Positions 50,801-60,740 of a stretch of DNA of 64,000 nucleotides are shown one piece after another; position 1 is the first letter of the stretch, and every line of letters begins with the position of its first letter. This DNA is from Flavobacteriales bacterium (GTDB taxonomy: Bacteria > Bacteroidota > Bacteroidia > Flavobacteriales_F > PHOS-HE28): the NCBI GenBank assembly GCA_016788295.1, contig JAEUSY010000030.1, positions 62,001 to 126,000 of the forward strand. Reading direction: 5' to 3'. The notes under the pieces are model-generated. The model did no database searches. It worked only from the letters and a program-made list of their open reading frames with translations, and was not told the DNA's origin. The position numbers and the translations under genes were made by a program.

Positions 50801-53438
50801 GAGCTTCAACAGCGACAAGCGCAACTACAACGTGGGCGAGGAAGTGGTGCTCACCATCCCCAGTTCAGGAACGGGACGCGCACTGGTGAGCCTGGAAACG
50901 GGCAGTCGTGTATTGGATGCTGTGTGGGTGGAACTGAAGGACAAAGAGACCAAGCACAAGTTCCAGGTAACAGCGGACATGGCGCCCAACATCTATGCGC
51001 ATGTGACCGTGGTGCAACCCCATGCGAACACACGCAACGATCTGCCCATCCGCCTCTACGGGGCCATCCCCATCATGGTGGAAGACCCCGCCACGCATAT
51101 CCATCCCGTGGTGAACCTGCCCAAGGAACTGCGCACCGATGTGCCCTTCGAAGTGGAAGTTAGCGAGCAGAACGGCGATGCCATGACCTACACCCTCGCC
51201 ATTGTGGACGAAGGCCTGTTGGACCTGACACGATTCAAGACACCCGACCCGTGGTCGCATTTCCATGCCCGCGAGGCCTTGGGCGTGCGCACATGGGACA
51301 TCTACGACCAGGTGATCGGAGCCTTCGGAAAGCAGATGGAACGCGTGCTGGCACTGGGTGGCAGCGATGACGCCGGACCTGCCGCCGGAGCGAAGGCCAA
51401 CCGGTTCAAGCCCGTGGTGCGCTACGTAGGGCCCTTCAAGCTGGAACGTGGCAAGAAGGCAAAACATGCCTTCACCATCAGCAACTACGTGGGCTCGGTG
51501 CGTGTGATGGTGGTGGCCACCGATGGCGTGAAGGCCTACGGCAATGCAGAACGCACCGCACCCGTGAAAAAGCCTTTGATGCTCCTCGCCACCCTGCCGC
51601 GCGTGCTGGCACCCGGCGAAGTGGCCGACCTTCCGGTAACGGTGTTCGCCATGGACCCGGCGGTGAAGAACGTGAGCGTGAAGCTGGAGCCCAACGCCCT
51701 GCTTGTACCCGAAGGACCGGCCGAAAAGAGCCTCCGATTCAACTCCACCGGAGATCAGGTGGTGACCTTCAAAGTGCGTGTGAAGGAGGCCATTGGCGTG
51801 GCCAAAATGAAAGTAACGGCCACCAGTGGCAAGGAGAGCGCACAGGAACGTATCGAACTACAGGTGCGTCAACCCAACCTGCCTCGTACCGAAGTGACCG
51901 AGATCGCCCTGCAACCCGGAGCGGAGCAACGCTTGGTGGCCGCACCGCTTGGTGTGATGGGAACCAATAGTGCCTATGTGGAGATCAGCACGATACCACC
52001 GGTGGACCTCGGCCGTCGCCTGCAATACCTGATCGACTATCCGCACGGTTGTTTGGAACAGACCACCTCCAAAGCCTTCCCCCAGCTCTTCCTGGCACAG
52101 GTGATGGAACTGCCCGACCGCACCGTGCATGCCATGCGCGCCAATGTGGAAACAGCGATCCAGCGCATGGTACAGTTCCAGCGCAACGATGGCAGCTTCA
52201 ACTACTGGCCCGGTGGTGACCACTACGACAACTGGACCTCCATCTATGCAGGCCACTTCCTGGTGGAGGCCGAACGCCAAGGCTTCAAAGTGCCCATCAG
52301 CCTGCGTAACAATTGGCTCGCCTTCCAGCGCAAGGCCGCGCGCGAATGGAACGGCGTGGTTGCCACTGGCTGGAACCGTGAGAGCGTGCAGTTCGTGCAG
52401 GCATACCGGCTTTACGTGCTGGGCCTGGCCAAACAACAGGAGCTCGCATCCATGAACCGCCTGCGCGACCAGCCCGACCTATCCGTGCGTACACGCTGGG
52501 TGTTGGCCGCTGCATATGCCCAAGTGGGGCGCACCGATGTGGCCCGTACGCTGGTGCAGGGCCAGGAGACCACCATTCGCCCATACACCAACGATTGTCG
52601 CACCTATGGCAGCGACCTGCGCGATGAAGCGCTCGTTATCGATGCGCTGCTGAAGATGGGCGACCTGCCCCAGGCCACCGGTCTTGTGCAGCATATTGCC
52701 AAGCGCCTGAGCTCCGACGATTGGTACAGCACCCAGAGCACCGCCTTCGGACTGCTGGCCGTTGCACGTCTGGCAGAAAAAGCACCGGTGGGCAAGGGCA
52801 TGGACATCAGCTGGGCAGAGGATGGTAAGGCTGCGCAACAACGCCACAGCGACAAGGCCATCATGCGCATGGATCTGGCCGCACCCGATGGCAAACGCGG
52901 ATATACCCTGCGCAACACCGGCAAGGGCCTGCTGTACGTGCGCTTGGTGCGAACGGGAACCCCGTTGGCCGGCGAAGAGACGGCCAGTTCCAGCAACCTG
53001 TCCATGGAAGTGAAGTATGTGGGACAGAACGGCACCCCGATAGACCCCACCAGACTTGCGCAAGGCACCGACTTCACGGCTGTGGTCACGATCAAGCACC
53101 CTGGAGCAGGTTCCGCGTACGAGCAGCTCGCGCTCACGCAGATCTTCCCCTCGGGCTGGGAGATCCGCAACACGCGTATGGAAGGCACCGAGGAGAACGT
53201 GCCCAACAGTCCGTTCACCTACCAGGACATCCGCGATGACCGAGTGCAGACCTACTTCAACCTGTGGAAAGGCAACACCATGACCTTCCGCGTGCGCTTG
53301 AACGCATCGTACACCGGACGCTACTACCTGCCCGCACCCACCTGCGAGGCCATGTACGATAACCTGATCTACGCCCGCGGCAAAGGCCAGTGGGTGCAGG
53401 TGGTATCAGCTGATGATGGGACCACGGCAGAGCAGTGA
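47844..53438 (+). CDS. Bacterial alpha-2-macroglobulin lipoprotein
   Basis: 1864 aa from the ATG of MPNRSRLTRVLG; the lipobox Cys lies in ITSCKRS. Early MG-type domains include LRAVEVRVIRINGSNVGQFL and FIYGERGVWRPGDSLYIAF, the hallmark of YfhM-type proteins. The alpha-2-macroglobulin region (VKKPLMLLATLPRVLAPGE) leads to the thioester motif CLEQ at residues 1403-1406 (DYPHGCLEQTTS) and a helical thioester domain. It would trap attacking proteases at the cell surface. The next gene encodes PBP1C, its well-known genomic partner. An unusual Tyr/Asp/Glu-rich stretch (DQARDYWYEDEWDYGYDEEY) lies at about residues 473-492. Confidence 0.93.
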   Translation: MPNRSRLTRVLGAALLLCACFITSCKRSPSAGPDAAYTPYISAFTAGHVSATSSILVRVADDQQWKDTASIDPQSLFDLKPSTKGTVTWYDRQTLEFTPSERLAQNTEYAVSFNLGELIELPSGLSVFTFQITTYAQGVDVRVSDLQPLSTTDLTWSRAIVQVYTSDVAVSTDLEGCFSAVQKGRKLNLTWEHEPNGRYHRFVADSVQRGDAASLVEFSWDGKAIGASDKGTLPFDVPAIGDLALISATTFSDGEQYATLLFSDPLDPAQDLTGRAGITGADDVRITIDGNKLLLYPQQRLSGDQQGFVSAKLRNVNARTLGKDIVVDLLFEELKPAVRMVGKGVVLPSTDGLVLPFESVNLRAVEVRVIRINGSNVGQFLQVNALDGQRELARVGRLVSRKTISLKTADGPDLGRWNRFYLDLEQHIKAEPGAIYRVQFSFDRKHAVYPCEGAVAEEGPERERSWESEQAEYDQARDYWYEDEWDYGYDEEYVYSERNDPCKPSYYARNTAVARNIIASDIGLIGKRGNDGSLLIAVSDLRTTVPMSGVKLEVLDFQKQVMVSAISDREGLVTFPGTVNKAFMVVASKGEQRGYLKMDDGSSLSVSELDVNGQAVDKGLKGFIYGERGVWRPGDSLYIAFMLQDPGKRLPKDHPVVLELTDPRGKLQQKHVRTNAVNGVYAFRMATAADAPTGYWGAQVHVGGTTFHKPIRIETVKPNRLKIALDLPERLEREQERNIELRSNWLHGSPARNLKTRVTVTTTAGTPSFKGLEKFTFDDLRTWSPEEEQVVFEGNLNEAGVANFPLDLEVGTNAPAVLNANIVTRVFEAGGDASMDRVNVPYYAYSSYAGIKAPPTRTSWGTLFTDTTYRIEVASVEANGKVIAGRKLKAQIYKLNWNWWWDGSLNGTNNYIRSASVELRSEQEVTTDAKGRATVKFRIDRPDWGRFAVRITDPGSGHSSAIQVYMDWPGWEGRSRREDPEQAALLSFNSDKRNYNVGEEVVLTIPSSGTGRALVSLETGSRVLDAVWVELKDKETKHKFQVTADMAPNIYAHVTVVQPHANTRNDLPIRLYGAIPIMVEDPATHIHPVVNLPKELRTDVPFEVEVSEQNGDAMTYTLAIVDEGLLDLTRFKTPDPWSHFHAREALGVRTWDIYDQVIGAFGKQMERVLALGGSDDAGPAAGAKANRFKPVVRYVGPFKLERGKKAKHAFTISNYVGSVRVMVVATDGVKAYGNAERTAPVKKPLMLLATLPRVLAPGEVADLPVTVFAMDPAVKNVSVKLEPNALLVPEGPAEKSLRFNSTGDQVVTFKVRVKEAIGVAKMKVTATSGKESAQERIELQVRQPNLPRTEVTEIALQPGAEQRLVAAPLGVMGTNSAYVEISTIPPVDLGRRLQYLIDYPHGCLEQTTSKAFPQLFLAQVMELPDRTVHAMRANVETAIQRMVQFQRNDGSFNYWPGGDHYDNWTSIYAGHFLVEAERQGFKVPISLRNNWLAFQRKAAREWNGVVATGWNRESVQFVQAYRLYVLGLAKQQELASMNRLRDQPDLSVRTRWVLAAAYAQVGRTDVARTLVQGQETTIRPYTNDCRTYGSDLRDEALVIDALLKMGDLPQATGLVQHIAKRLSSDDWYSTQSTAFGLLAVARLAEKAPVGKGMDISWAEDGKAAQQRHSDKAIMRMDLAAPDGKRGYTLRNTGKGLLYVRLVRTGTPLAGEETASSSNLSMEVKYVGQNGTPIDPTRLAQGTDFTAVVTIKHPGAGSAYEQLALTQIFPSGWEIRNTRMEGTEENVPNSPFTYQDIRDDRVQTYFNLWKGNTMTFRVRLNASYTGRYYLPAPTCEAMYDNLIYARGKGQWVQVVSADDGTTAEQ

Positions 53439-53495
53439 CGAGGATGGACCGAAGGCCACGCTGCGGTGCACGCTGAATCATTGACCTGAGCGGTG

Positions 53496-55856
53496 ATGCT
53501 GCGGTGGTGCATCTCCTTCCTCGCGCGGAACCACCGCACGATGCGAGCGATGGCCGTGGCTGCGCTGTTGCTCGTGCTCTGGGCGAAATGGGGACCCATG
53601 CGGCCGCTGTTCGATGTGCCGCACAGTACGGTACTGATGGACCGCAACGGCCAGTTGCTCGGCGCCACGGTGGCCGAAGATGGGCAGTGGCGCATGCCGG
53701 CAATTGAACACGTGCCCGCACGTTTTGAACGTTGCCTGCTCACCTTCGAGGACCGCCACTTCAGGGAGCACTGGGGCATCCACCTGCCCTCGCTGGTGCG
53801 GGCCGCAGTGCAGAACCAACGCTACGGACGCAAGGTGAGCGGAGGCAGCACACTGACCATGCAGGTGGCGCGCATGGCGCAGGGGAACAAACCACGCACC
53901 TATTGGAACAAGCTGGTTGAAATGTTGGGGGCATTGCGCCTTGAGATCCGCTTCAGCAAGGACGAGATCCTGCGCGCCTATGTATCCAACGCACCGTTCG
54001 GAGGCAACGTGGTGGGCGCCGAAGCAGCCGCTTGGCGCTGGTTCGGCAGGCCCTTGGAAACACTGAGCTGGGGCGAGAACGCCTTGCTCGCCGTACTGCC
54101 CAACTCGCCCTCGCGCATGCACCCCGGTAAGAACCGGGATGCGCTGCAGGCCAAGCGCGACCGACTGCTGCAACGGCTGCTGAACGATGGCCACATCGAC
54201 AGCCTGCAATGGTCGTTGGCCATGGATGAACCGCTGCCTGAAGCCCCGATGGCCATGCCACGCCACGCGCCGCACTTGCTGGCCACACTGCAATTGAACG
54301 GGTACGAAGGGCAACGCATACGCACCACACTGGATGCGGAATTGCAGATGCGCGCCAGCACCATCATGGACCGCCACGGCAACAGTTTGCGCGCCAATGA
54401 AGTGCACAACGCCGCCTTGCTGATCATGGACGTGCCCACCGGAGCGGTGCTGGCCTACGTGGGCAACCTGCCATCGGCCTCCGCCGCCGAGGCTGGTCAA
54501 GTGGACATCGTACGCGCACCACGCAGCACAGGCAGCCTACTGAAACCCATCCTGTACGCGGCCATGCTGCAGAACGGTGAACGGACACCGCGCCAGATCG
54601 TGGCCGATGTGCCCACGCGTTACGATGGCTTCGTTCCGGAGAACTACGACCGCACATACAGCGGCGCGGTGTCTGCGGACGTGGCCTTGGCGCGTTCGCT
54701 GAACATTCCCGCCGTGCGGGCCTTGCGCGAACATGGTGTGGAACGGACGCTGGCCACCTTGCGGTCCATGGGGTTGGCACAGATCGATCGCAGCGCCGAC
54801 AACTATGGTTTGTCACTGGTGGTGGGTGGCGCCGAAAGCACGCTCTGGGAGCTCACCGGGGCCTACGCCTCCATGGCACGCATCGTTCAAGCCACCCCGG
54901 CCGACACCTTGGGCCCCTTGGTGCATGCCCCTTATGTGATCGCGGACCGCCCTATTACCGGTGCCTACCGCACGCCCCCACTGCGCCCTGCCGCATTGTA
55001 CCACACCATGGAGGCCCTGCGCACACTGAACCGGCCCGAGAGCGAGATCGGTTGGGAGAGCTTTAACAGTGCGGGTGCGATCGCATGGAAGACCGGCACC
55101 AGTTTCGGACACCGCGATGCATGGGCCATAGGGGTTACACCACGCTACGCAGTAGGTATATGGACAGGGAATGCCAGCGGCGAGGGACGTCCCGGGCTTA
55201 CCGGATCATTGGTCGCGGCCCCGCTCCTCTTCGAGCTGTTCCATGTGCTTCCGCGCTCTGCGGCGTTCGATGCGCCTTACGACCAAATGGAGCGCATGGC
55301 CATCTGCCGCAGCAGCGGACATCGTGCCGCACCCGACTGCGACCTTATCGACACGCTTTGGACGATCAAGGAAGCAGAACGCACACGTCCCTGCCCCTAC
55401 CACGTCACCATTCTCACCGACGCCACAGGTCACTTCCGCGTATTGCCGGGCAACGATGCCGTACGTCGAAGTTGGTTGGTGCTGCCACCCGCAATGGAAG
55501 CGTTCTACACGGCCCGCCAGACCAGCTATAGACCGTTGCCACCTTGGCGAGAAGGTACTGACGAAGGAACCGACGACCAGGTGATGGAGATGCTCTACCC
55601 GGAGCCCCATACCCGCATCGTGGTGCCCCGCACCTTCGCTGGCACCTACACCCAGGTGGTGTTCCATGCCACCCATCGCGACCCTGGCGCCACCGTCCAT
55701 TGGGACCTGGATGGCGCGCACATGGGCTCCACGGACCGCGACCACCGCATGGCCCTTGACCTTGGCACCGGTACACACGTGGTGACCCTAACAGACTCAC
55801 GCGGGAAACGCATCGCCGTGCCCTTCAGCGTGCAGCGCAGTGGTGCAGACCGTTAG
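53496..55856 (+). CDS. pbpC: Penicillin-binding protein 1C
   Basis: 786 aa from the ATG at 53496. One N-terminal membrane helix (MAVAALLLVLWAKW) is followed by a GT51 glycosyltransferase (LLTFEDRHFREHWGIH with catalytic Glu85; GGSTLTMQVARM). The transpeptidase has S347-LLK350 (TGSLLKPILY) and KTGTS starting at Lys532. A C-terminal BiPBP-type beta domain follows (TRIVVPRTFAGTYTQVVF). PBP1C builds peptidoglycan and is found next to alpha-2-macroglobulin in many Gram-negatives, where the pair is thought to repair and protect breached envelopes. The gap to the previous gene is 57 bp. Confidence 0.94.
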   Translation: MLRWCISFLARNHRTMRAMAVAALLLVLWAKWGPMRPLFDVPHSTVLMDRNGQLLGATVAEDGQWRMPAIEHVPARFERCLLTFEDRHFREHWGIHLPSLVRAAVQNQRYGRKVSGGSTLTMQVARMAQGNKPRTYWNKLVEMLGALRLEIRFSKDEILRAYVSNAPFGGNVVGAEAAAWRWFGRPLETLSWGENALLAVLPNSPSRMHPGKNRDALQAKRDRLLQRLLNDGHIDSLQWSLAMDEPLPEAPMAMPRHAPHLLATLQLNGYEGQRIRTTLDAELQMRASTIMDRHGNSLRANEVHNAALLIMDVPTGAVLAYVGNLPSASAAEAGQVDIVRAPRSTGSLLKPILYAAMLQNGERTPRQIVADVPTRYDGFVPENYDRTYSGAVSADVALARSLNIPAVRALREHGVERTLATLRSMGLAQIDRSADNYGLSLVVGGAESTLWELTGAYASMARIVQATPADTLGPLVHAPYVIADRPITGAYRTPPLRPAALYHTMEALRTLNRPESEIGWESFNSAGAIAWKTGTSFGHRDAWAIGVTPRYAVGIWTGNASGEGRPGLTGSLVAAPLLFELFHVLPRSAAFDAPYDQMERMAICRSSGHRAAPDCDLIDTLWTIKEAERTRPCPYHVTILTDATGHFRVLPGNDAVRRSWLVLPPAMEAFYTARQTSYRPLPPWREGTDEGTDDQVMEMLYPEPHTRIVVPRTFAGTYTQVVFHATHRDPGATVHWDLDGAHMGSTDRDHRMALDLGTGTHVVTLTDSRGKRIAVPFSVQRSGADR

Positions 55857-55959
55857 CGGGCATCGTTCCATCCGCTATGGCCTGTTCACCGATCTTAACG
55901 TTCGGCAGGGAACCAACGTCGCTTGCCGCCGTTACTTTGTAGAACATTTCACTTCCCTG

Positions 55960-57561
55960 ATGCTCATTCGTTCCCTTTCGTTCCTCGGCCTCCTGCTGGT
56001 CGTTCCTGCCTTGGTGGTTGCGCAGCAAGGCGCCGACCCCGCAACCACGGGCAAGATCGAATCGTTGCTCTACCACATCGACCGCCAGTACGTTGACCCC
56101 GTGGACAAGAAGAAGCTGGTGGATGCGGCCATTGTGAGCATGCTGCAGGAACTGGACCCGCATTCCATCTACATCCCCAAAGAGGAACTGGAAGAGGTGA
56201 ACGAGCCGCTCAAGGGCAACTTCGAAGGCGTGGGCATCCAGTTCAATCTGGTGAAGGACACGATCTACGTGGTGGATGCCATTGCCGGTGGACCTTCGGA
56301 ACGCTTGGGCATCCGCTCGGGCGACAGGATCATTGGCATTGATGGCGAGAACGCGGCCGGCGTGGGCTTCAAGAACAGCGACGTGATGAAGCGCCTGCGT
56401 GGGAAGAAAGGCACCAAGGTGAAGGTGGACATCATGCGAAAAGGCGAACCCCAGCCCTTGGAATTCACCATCACGCGGGACAAGATCCCCATCTTCAGTG
56501 TGGAGGCGGCATACATGGCAACGCCAACGGTGGGCTACATCAAGGTGAGCCGGTTCAGCGCCACCACCATGAAGGAATTCCGCGACAAGCTGGACGAACT
56601 GAAGGGCAAGGGCATGCAGGACCTGATATTGGACCTGCAAGGCAATGGTGGCGGCTACCTGCGCACCGCGATCGAAATGGCCGATGAGTTCCTGATCGAT
56701 CGTCGCTTGATCGTGTACACCGAAGGCCGCAATTCGCCCCGAGAGGACACGTATGCCACACGCGATGGACGCTTTGAGAAAGGTCGATTGGCCGTGCTGG
56801 TGGATGAAGGTTCGGCCAGTGCCAGTGAGATCGTGAGCGGTGCCGTACAGGACTGGGACCGCGGCCTCATCGTGGGTCGCCGCAGCTTCGGCAAGGGACT
56901 GGTGCAGCGACCGGTGATGCTGCCCGATGGTTCGGCCGTACGTCTTACTGTTTCGCGGTACTACACGCCCTCGGGTCGATCCATCCAAAAGCCATATGCG
57001 GATGGCGTTGAAGCCTACCAGCGCGAACGCGTGGAGCGATTCGCCAAAGGAGAGATGACCTCAGCCGACAGCGTTCATGTTCAGGACACCGTGAAGTACT
57101 ATACCGTGAATAAGCGTGTGGTGCACGGAGGTGGAGGCATCACGCCTGATGTGTTCGTGCCCATCGATACCACCCAGAGCTCGGAGTACTTCAGCCGATT
57201 GGTGCGCAACGGTATCCTGAACACCTTCGCGCTGACCCAGGTGGACGCCAACCGTGCCGCCCTGCTGGCCCAATACCCCGACCCCGATACCTTCCGCCGC
57301 AAGTTCGTGGTGGATGAAAAACTGCTCGGCCAATTGCAAAAGGCTGCAGAACAGGAGGGCATCGCCCCCGACAGCACCGGCCTGCAACGTTCCAAGGACC
57401 TTATTTCCCTGAGGCTCAAGGCCCTGATCGCCAGGGACCTGTGGGATACCTCGGCCTATTGGCAGGTGATCAATGCGGAAAACAGCGTGGACAAAAGCTT
57501 CCAAAAGGCACTGGAGGCCTTGCAGGACAACACCTACCAGCGCCTCGGCATGGCCAAGTGA
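55960..57561 (+). CDS. S41-family carboxy-terminal processing protease
   Basis: 533 aa from the ATG of MLIRSLSFLGLLLVV, a signal peptide. A PDZ domain (about 90-165: GVGIQFNLVKDTIYVVDAI, GIRSGDRIIGIDG) precedes the S41 core: DLILDLQGNGGGYL, VDEGSASASEIVSGA with the catalytic Ser, and VGRRSFGKGLVQ with the catalytic Lys. The C-terminal extension (about 370-533) is helical. CtpA-type proteases trim periplasmic or envelope proteins. No regulator lies alongside. Confidence 0.92.
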   Translation: MLIRSLSFLGLLLVVPALVVAQQGADPATTGKIESLLYHIDRQYVDPVDKKKLVDAAIVSMLQELDPHSIYIPKEELEEVNEPLKGNFEGVGIQFNLVKDTIYVVDAIAGGPSERLGIRSGDRIIGIDGENAAGVGFKNSDVMKRLRGKKGTKVKVDIMRKGEPQPLEFTITRDKIPIFSVEAAYMATPTVGYIKVSRFSATTMKEFRDKLDELKGKGMQDLILDLQGNGGGYLRTAIEMADEFLIDRRLIVYTEGRNSPREDTYATRDGRFEKGRLAVLVDEGSASASEIVSGAVQDWDRGLIVGRRSFGKGLVQRPVMLPDGSAVRLTVSRYYTPSGRSIQKPYADGVEAYQRERVERFAKGEMTSADSVHVQDTVKYYTVNKRVVHGGGGITPDVFVPIDTTQSSEYFSRLVRNGILNTFALTQVDANRAALLAQYPDPDTFRRKFVVDEKLLGQLQKAAEQEGIAPDSTGLQRSKDLISLRLKALIARDLWDTSAYWQVINAENSVDKSFQKALEALQDNTYQRLGMAK

Positions 57562-57615
57562 ACATGCCCTGTTAATGAGCCGTTAATTCCGCGGCCCGGG
57601 TGTGCCCGATCAGCC

Positions 57616-57623
57616 TATTTTCG
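57616..57623 (+). promoter_or_regulatory. Bacteroidota-type -7 element, TATTTTCG
   Basis: One mismatch to TAnnTTTG, 39 bp upstream of the DUF1573 start. Confidence 0.4.
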
Positions 57624-57662
57624 CGTCCCGTTGAAGCAACCACTCCGAACATTCCTACGACC

Positions 57663-58181
57663 ATGAAAGACAAGATCCAGATCGCATTGCTCGCCGTGAT
57701 CGCCGTGGCACTTTCCGCCTTGGCCGTAAAACAGTTCAGCGGCAGCGAAACCACCACCGCTCCTGTTGTGGCCGCAACCAGCAGCACGTCGGCCACACCG
57801 GCCACACCGGCGGCCACCACCTTCGATCCGTTGGCACAGACCGGCGAAGTGGTGGACAACAAGCCCAAGACCACGATCAACTTCGGTAACTACGAACACG
57901 ACTTCGGCAATGTGAAGCAGGACAGCGAGAACAAGTACGTGTTCACCTTCAAGAACACCGGTACCGAACCCCTGATCATTGAGCAGGCCAATGGCAGCTG
58001 CGGTTGCACTGTGCCCAGCTACCCAAAGAGCCCCATCCCTCCCGGTGGTTCCGGCGAGATCGAGGTGGAGTACAAACCCGGCAAGCAGGAGAACGCACAG
58101 ACCAAGGAGGTCACTGTGATCGCCAACACCGAGCCCCGCGAGACCAAATTGCGCATCAAGGCCTTCGTTCAGAAGATCTGA
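57663..58181 (+). CDS. DUF1573 domain protein, exported
   Basis: 172 aa from ATG 57663 (MKDKIQIALLAVIAVALSAL, membrane anchor or signal). A Ser/Thr/Ala/Pro linker (about 25-65) leads to the DUF1573 Ig-like domain: HDFGNVKQDSENKYVFTFKN, GTEPLIIEQANGSCGCTVP with the typical SCGCT, PPGGSGEIEVEY and TKEVTVIANTEP. Such proteins are abundant in the Bacteroidota envelope; their exact task is unknown. A bidirectional terminator follows. Confidence 0.9.
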   Translation: MKDKIQIALLAVIAVALSALAVKQFSGSETTTAPVVAATSSTSATPATPAATTFDPLAQTGEVVDNKPKTTINFGNYEHDFGNVKQDSENKYVFTFKNTGTEPLIIEQANGSCGCTVPSYPKSPIPPGGSGEIEVEYKPGKQENAQTKEVTVIANTEPRETKLRIKAFVQKI

Positions 58182-58202
58182 TCCAGTTCATCCAGAACGT
58201 AT

Positions 58203-58236
58203 AAGCCCCGGTGGACCTTTCCACCGGGGCTTTTTA
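58203..58236. terminator. Strong hairpin terminator between convergent genes
   Basis: AAGCCCCGGTGGA, loop CCTT, TCCACCGGGGCTT, then TTT. The A-rich left side lets it serve the minus-strand pterin dehydratase gene as well. Confidence 0.88.
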
Positions 58237-58252
58237 CTTTCAGGTGTTGCGA

Positions 58253-58495
58253 TCAGGCCAACAATGCATCAATGGCGGCGGCAAGGGCGTGATCACGGTG
58301 CGTGATCCGTCCGACCGCATCGTGGGTGCTTAACCATATCTCCACGAGTCCATAAGTATTGGTCCACGTGGGGTGATGGTCCATCCTTTCGGCTACCTCG
58401 GCCACGCGCATCATGAATGCGAACGCCTCGGTAAAGTCCTTGAACTGGAAGCGACGGTACAGGGCGCCTTCGCGTTCCTCCCAAGCACTGTTCAT
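58253..58495 (-). CDS. 4a-hydroxytetrahydrobiopterin dehydratase
   Basis: 80 aa from the ATG overlapping the S46 peptidase stop (ATGA). It has the core pterin carbinolamine dehydratase pattern: [39 protein letters not shown] (paired His), and [15 protein letters not shown]. It is slightly short for the family (about 95-110), starting at WEER. It recycles the pterin cofactor of aromatic amino acid hydroxylases, or acts as a moonlighting co-activator. Coupling to a secreted peptidase gene is odd. Confidence 0.88.
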   Translation of the reverse strand: MNSAWEEREGALYRRFQFKDFTEAFAFMMRVAEVAERMDHHPTWTNTYGLVEIWLSTHDAVGRITHRDHALAAAIDALLA

Positions 58496-60675
58496 CGGTG
58501 CAGCGGAAGGGCAATGGTCTGCATGGCAGGCTGCACGAGCACCATCTCTTCCAACAGATGCCCCGCTCCAGCGAACTTGTCGATGAGGAACAGCAGGTAG
58601 CGCACATCCACACAGATGTTCCGGCACTTGTCCGGATCGAACTGGATGTCGCTCATGGTACTTTCCCACGTGCGATCGAAGTTGAGGCCGATGAGCTCGC
58701 CCCGGCCGTTCAACACGGGGCTGCCACTGTTTCCACCCGTGGTGTGAAGCGAGGAGGTGAAACAAACGGGCAACGATCCATTCACGCCGTAGCGACCGTA
58801 ATCCTTTGCGCGATAGAGCTCGATCAAGCGCTGTGGCACATCGAATTCCACGTCACCGGGCACATACTTCTCCAATACACCGTCCAGCGTGGTGAAGGCT
58901 TCGTAGGTAACGCCATTGCGCGGCCGGCTGCCTTCCACTTTACCATAGGAAAGGCGGAGCGTGCTGTTCGCATCGGGCCAGTAGGTCTTCTCGGGATACA
59001 GCACCATCATGCCCTTCACGTAGGTACGCATGGCCGTCTCGATCTGGTCGCTGAGGGCGGCGTGCGTGGGACGTACTTGTTCCAGGAAACTGCGGAAGAA
59101 ACTGCGCGTGGCACGGAACAACGGGTCCTTTGCAAGCTTCTTCATGGCACCGGCACTGGGGTTGCGGAAAGCCTTCCGAAGACGCTCCTCGTCCACGAAC
59201 ACGCTCTTCGCGTAAAGCGCATCCACCCAGGCATCGCTGTTCCCTTTGAACCGGGCATCGATCTCCTTCAGCACATCGGGGGCCAGGTTGGCCGGCACAT
59301 GCTTGCGGTAAATGGGCAGCAGCGCCTTGAACACGGCCTTGTCCACCTCCACATCGTAGTTCTGGAAATAGCTCTCGGAAGCAGTAAGGCGTTCGCTCAA
59401 TGCCTGTGCGTATTTGCCTTCGGAGGTAAGCTTGCCATGCTCTTCCACCACCTCACGGAACCCGTCGGTAAAGCGCAGCACTTCGGGGCCGTAGTAGACC
59501 ATCTCCACGAACATGTCGCGCGCTGTGGCATAAGGGACATACTGTCCATAAAGGCCCTCCAAGGTGGTCAAGGCCTTCGCGTATTCGGCCTGCCCTTCCG
59601 CCTTGGCCTTGGCGGTGTATGCGGCCTCGTAGTCCTGTTTCCGTTGCAGGGTGTTCAGTTCCTTCAATCCACGTACCTCGCCGATCCACTTCTTCCATGC
59701 GTTGCTAATACCGGCCTGCTTGTCGGCGTACTGCAACCGGGTGCGGTCGCTGGTGCGCATGGCCGCATCGATAACGCCCAGGCTGGCGGTGCGCATGGCG
59801 ATGCGCATGGGGTCGGCAGTGTTCTGCACATAATTGACGGCGTAGGAACTGAGGTAGCGCTGGGTGTTGCCGGGGAACCCGAAGATCATGGCGTACTCCC
59901 CTTCGCGAGGCCCTTCAAGGCTCATGGGCAGCACGTGGCGGGGAATCATGGGTACGTTGGCATCGGCGGGATCGGCCGGTCTACCATCGGGGCCGGTGTA
60001 AATACGGAATAAGCTGAAGTCGGCATTGTGACGCGGCCACATCCAGTTATCCGTATCGCCGCCGAACTTGCCGATCGCACTGGGAGGTGCACCCACCAGA
60101 CGCACATCGCGGAAGGTCTCCGTGACAATGAGGAAATAGGAGTTGCCATAGTTGAACGGGCGCACCACGGCCTTGTAATGCGTGCCAGCCACCGCTTCCT
60201 TGGTGATGCCCTCTGCGAGCTTGTTCACCGCATCGCGTCGTTGCGCCTCATTGAGACCGGCCTCCAACAACGGCAGGATCCGATCGGAGACATCCTCCAT
60301 GCGTACCACGAAGGTGGCGGTAAGGCCGGGGTTCCGCAGCTCCTCACTGAGCGAGGCGGCCCAGAATCCGTTCTTCAAGCGGTCATTCTCAACGGTACTG
60401 TGGTCCGTAATAGCCCCGAAGCCGCAGTGGTGGTTGGTAAGGATCAACCCCTTCTGCCCAATGACCTCGGCCGTGCATCCCCCTCCGAACAGCACGATGG
60501 CGTCCTTCAGGCTACCCTTGTTGATGCTGTAGATATCCTCTGCCGTAAGCTGCAACCCTGCGGCCTGCAGGTCTCCTTCGATGCTCTTGAGCAGGGTGGG
60601 CAGCCACATGCCCTCGTGGGCGTTGGCCAGTAGAGCGAGCGCAAAGCTCCAGAGCGTGATGATCCGTTTCAACAT
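58492..60675 (-). CDS. S46-family dipeptidyl-peptidase (DPP7/DPP11 type)
   Basis: 727 aa from the ATG of [20 protein letters not shown] (signal peptide). Close to full length for the family. The N-terminus [25 protein letters not shown] and [13 protein letters not shown] supply the catalytic His; [20 protein letters not shown] supplies the catalytic Ser; [13 protein letters not shown] follows. Unique to S46, these periplasmic enzymes cut dipeptides from peptides imported for nutrition. Whether it prefers acidic (DPP11) or hydrophobic (DPP7) residues cannot be settled by eye. Confidence 0.93.
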   Translation of the reverse strand: MLKRIITLWSFALALLANAHEGMWLPTLLKSIEGDLQAAGLQLTAEDIYSINKGSLKDAIVLFGGGCTAEVIGQKGLILTNHHCGFGAITDHSTVENDRLKNGFWAASLSEELRNPGLTATFVVRMEDVSDRILPLLEAGLNEAQRRDAVNKLAEGITKEAVAGTHYKAVVRPFNYGNSYFLIVTETFRDVRLVGAPPSAIGKFGGDTDNWMWPRHNADFSLFRIYTGPDGRPADPADANVPMIPRHVLPMSLEGPREGEYAMIFGFPGNTQRYLSSYAVNYVQNTADPMRIAMRTASLGVIDAAMRTSDRTRLQYADKQAGISNAWKKWIGEVRGLKELNTLQRKQDYEAAYTAKAKAEGQAEYAKALTTLEGLYGQYVPYATARDMFVEMVYYGPEVLRFTDGFREVVEEHGKLTSEGKYAQALSERLTASESYFQNYDVEVDKAVFKALLPIYRKHVPANLAPDVLKEIDARFKGNSDAWVDALYAKSVFVDEERLRKAFRNPSAGAMKKLAKDPLFRATRSFFRSFLEQVRPTHAALSDQIETAMRTYVKGMMVLYPEKTYWPDANSTLRLSYGKVEGSRPRNGVTYEAFTTLDGVLEKYVPGDVEFDVPQRLIELYRAKDYGRYGVNGSLPVCFTSSLHTTGGNSGSPVLNGRGELIGLNFDRTWESTMSDIQFDPDKCRNICVDVRYLLFLIDKFAGAGHLLEEMVLVQPAMQTIALPLHR

Positions 60676-60740
60676 GGCAGGTCCGTTCGGGTTTTCCGCA
60701 GGTAAGGACGCGAAAAATAGTCCGTGGGCCCGGATCACGC

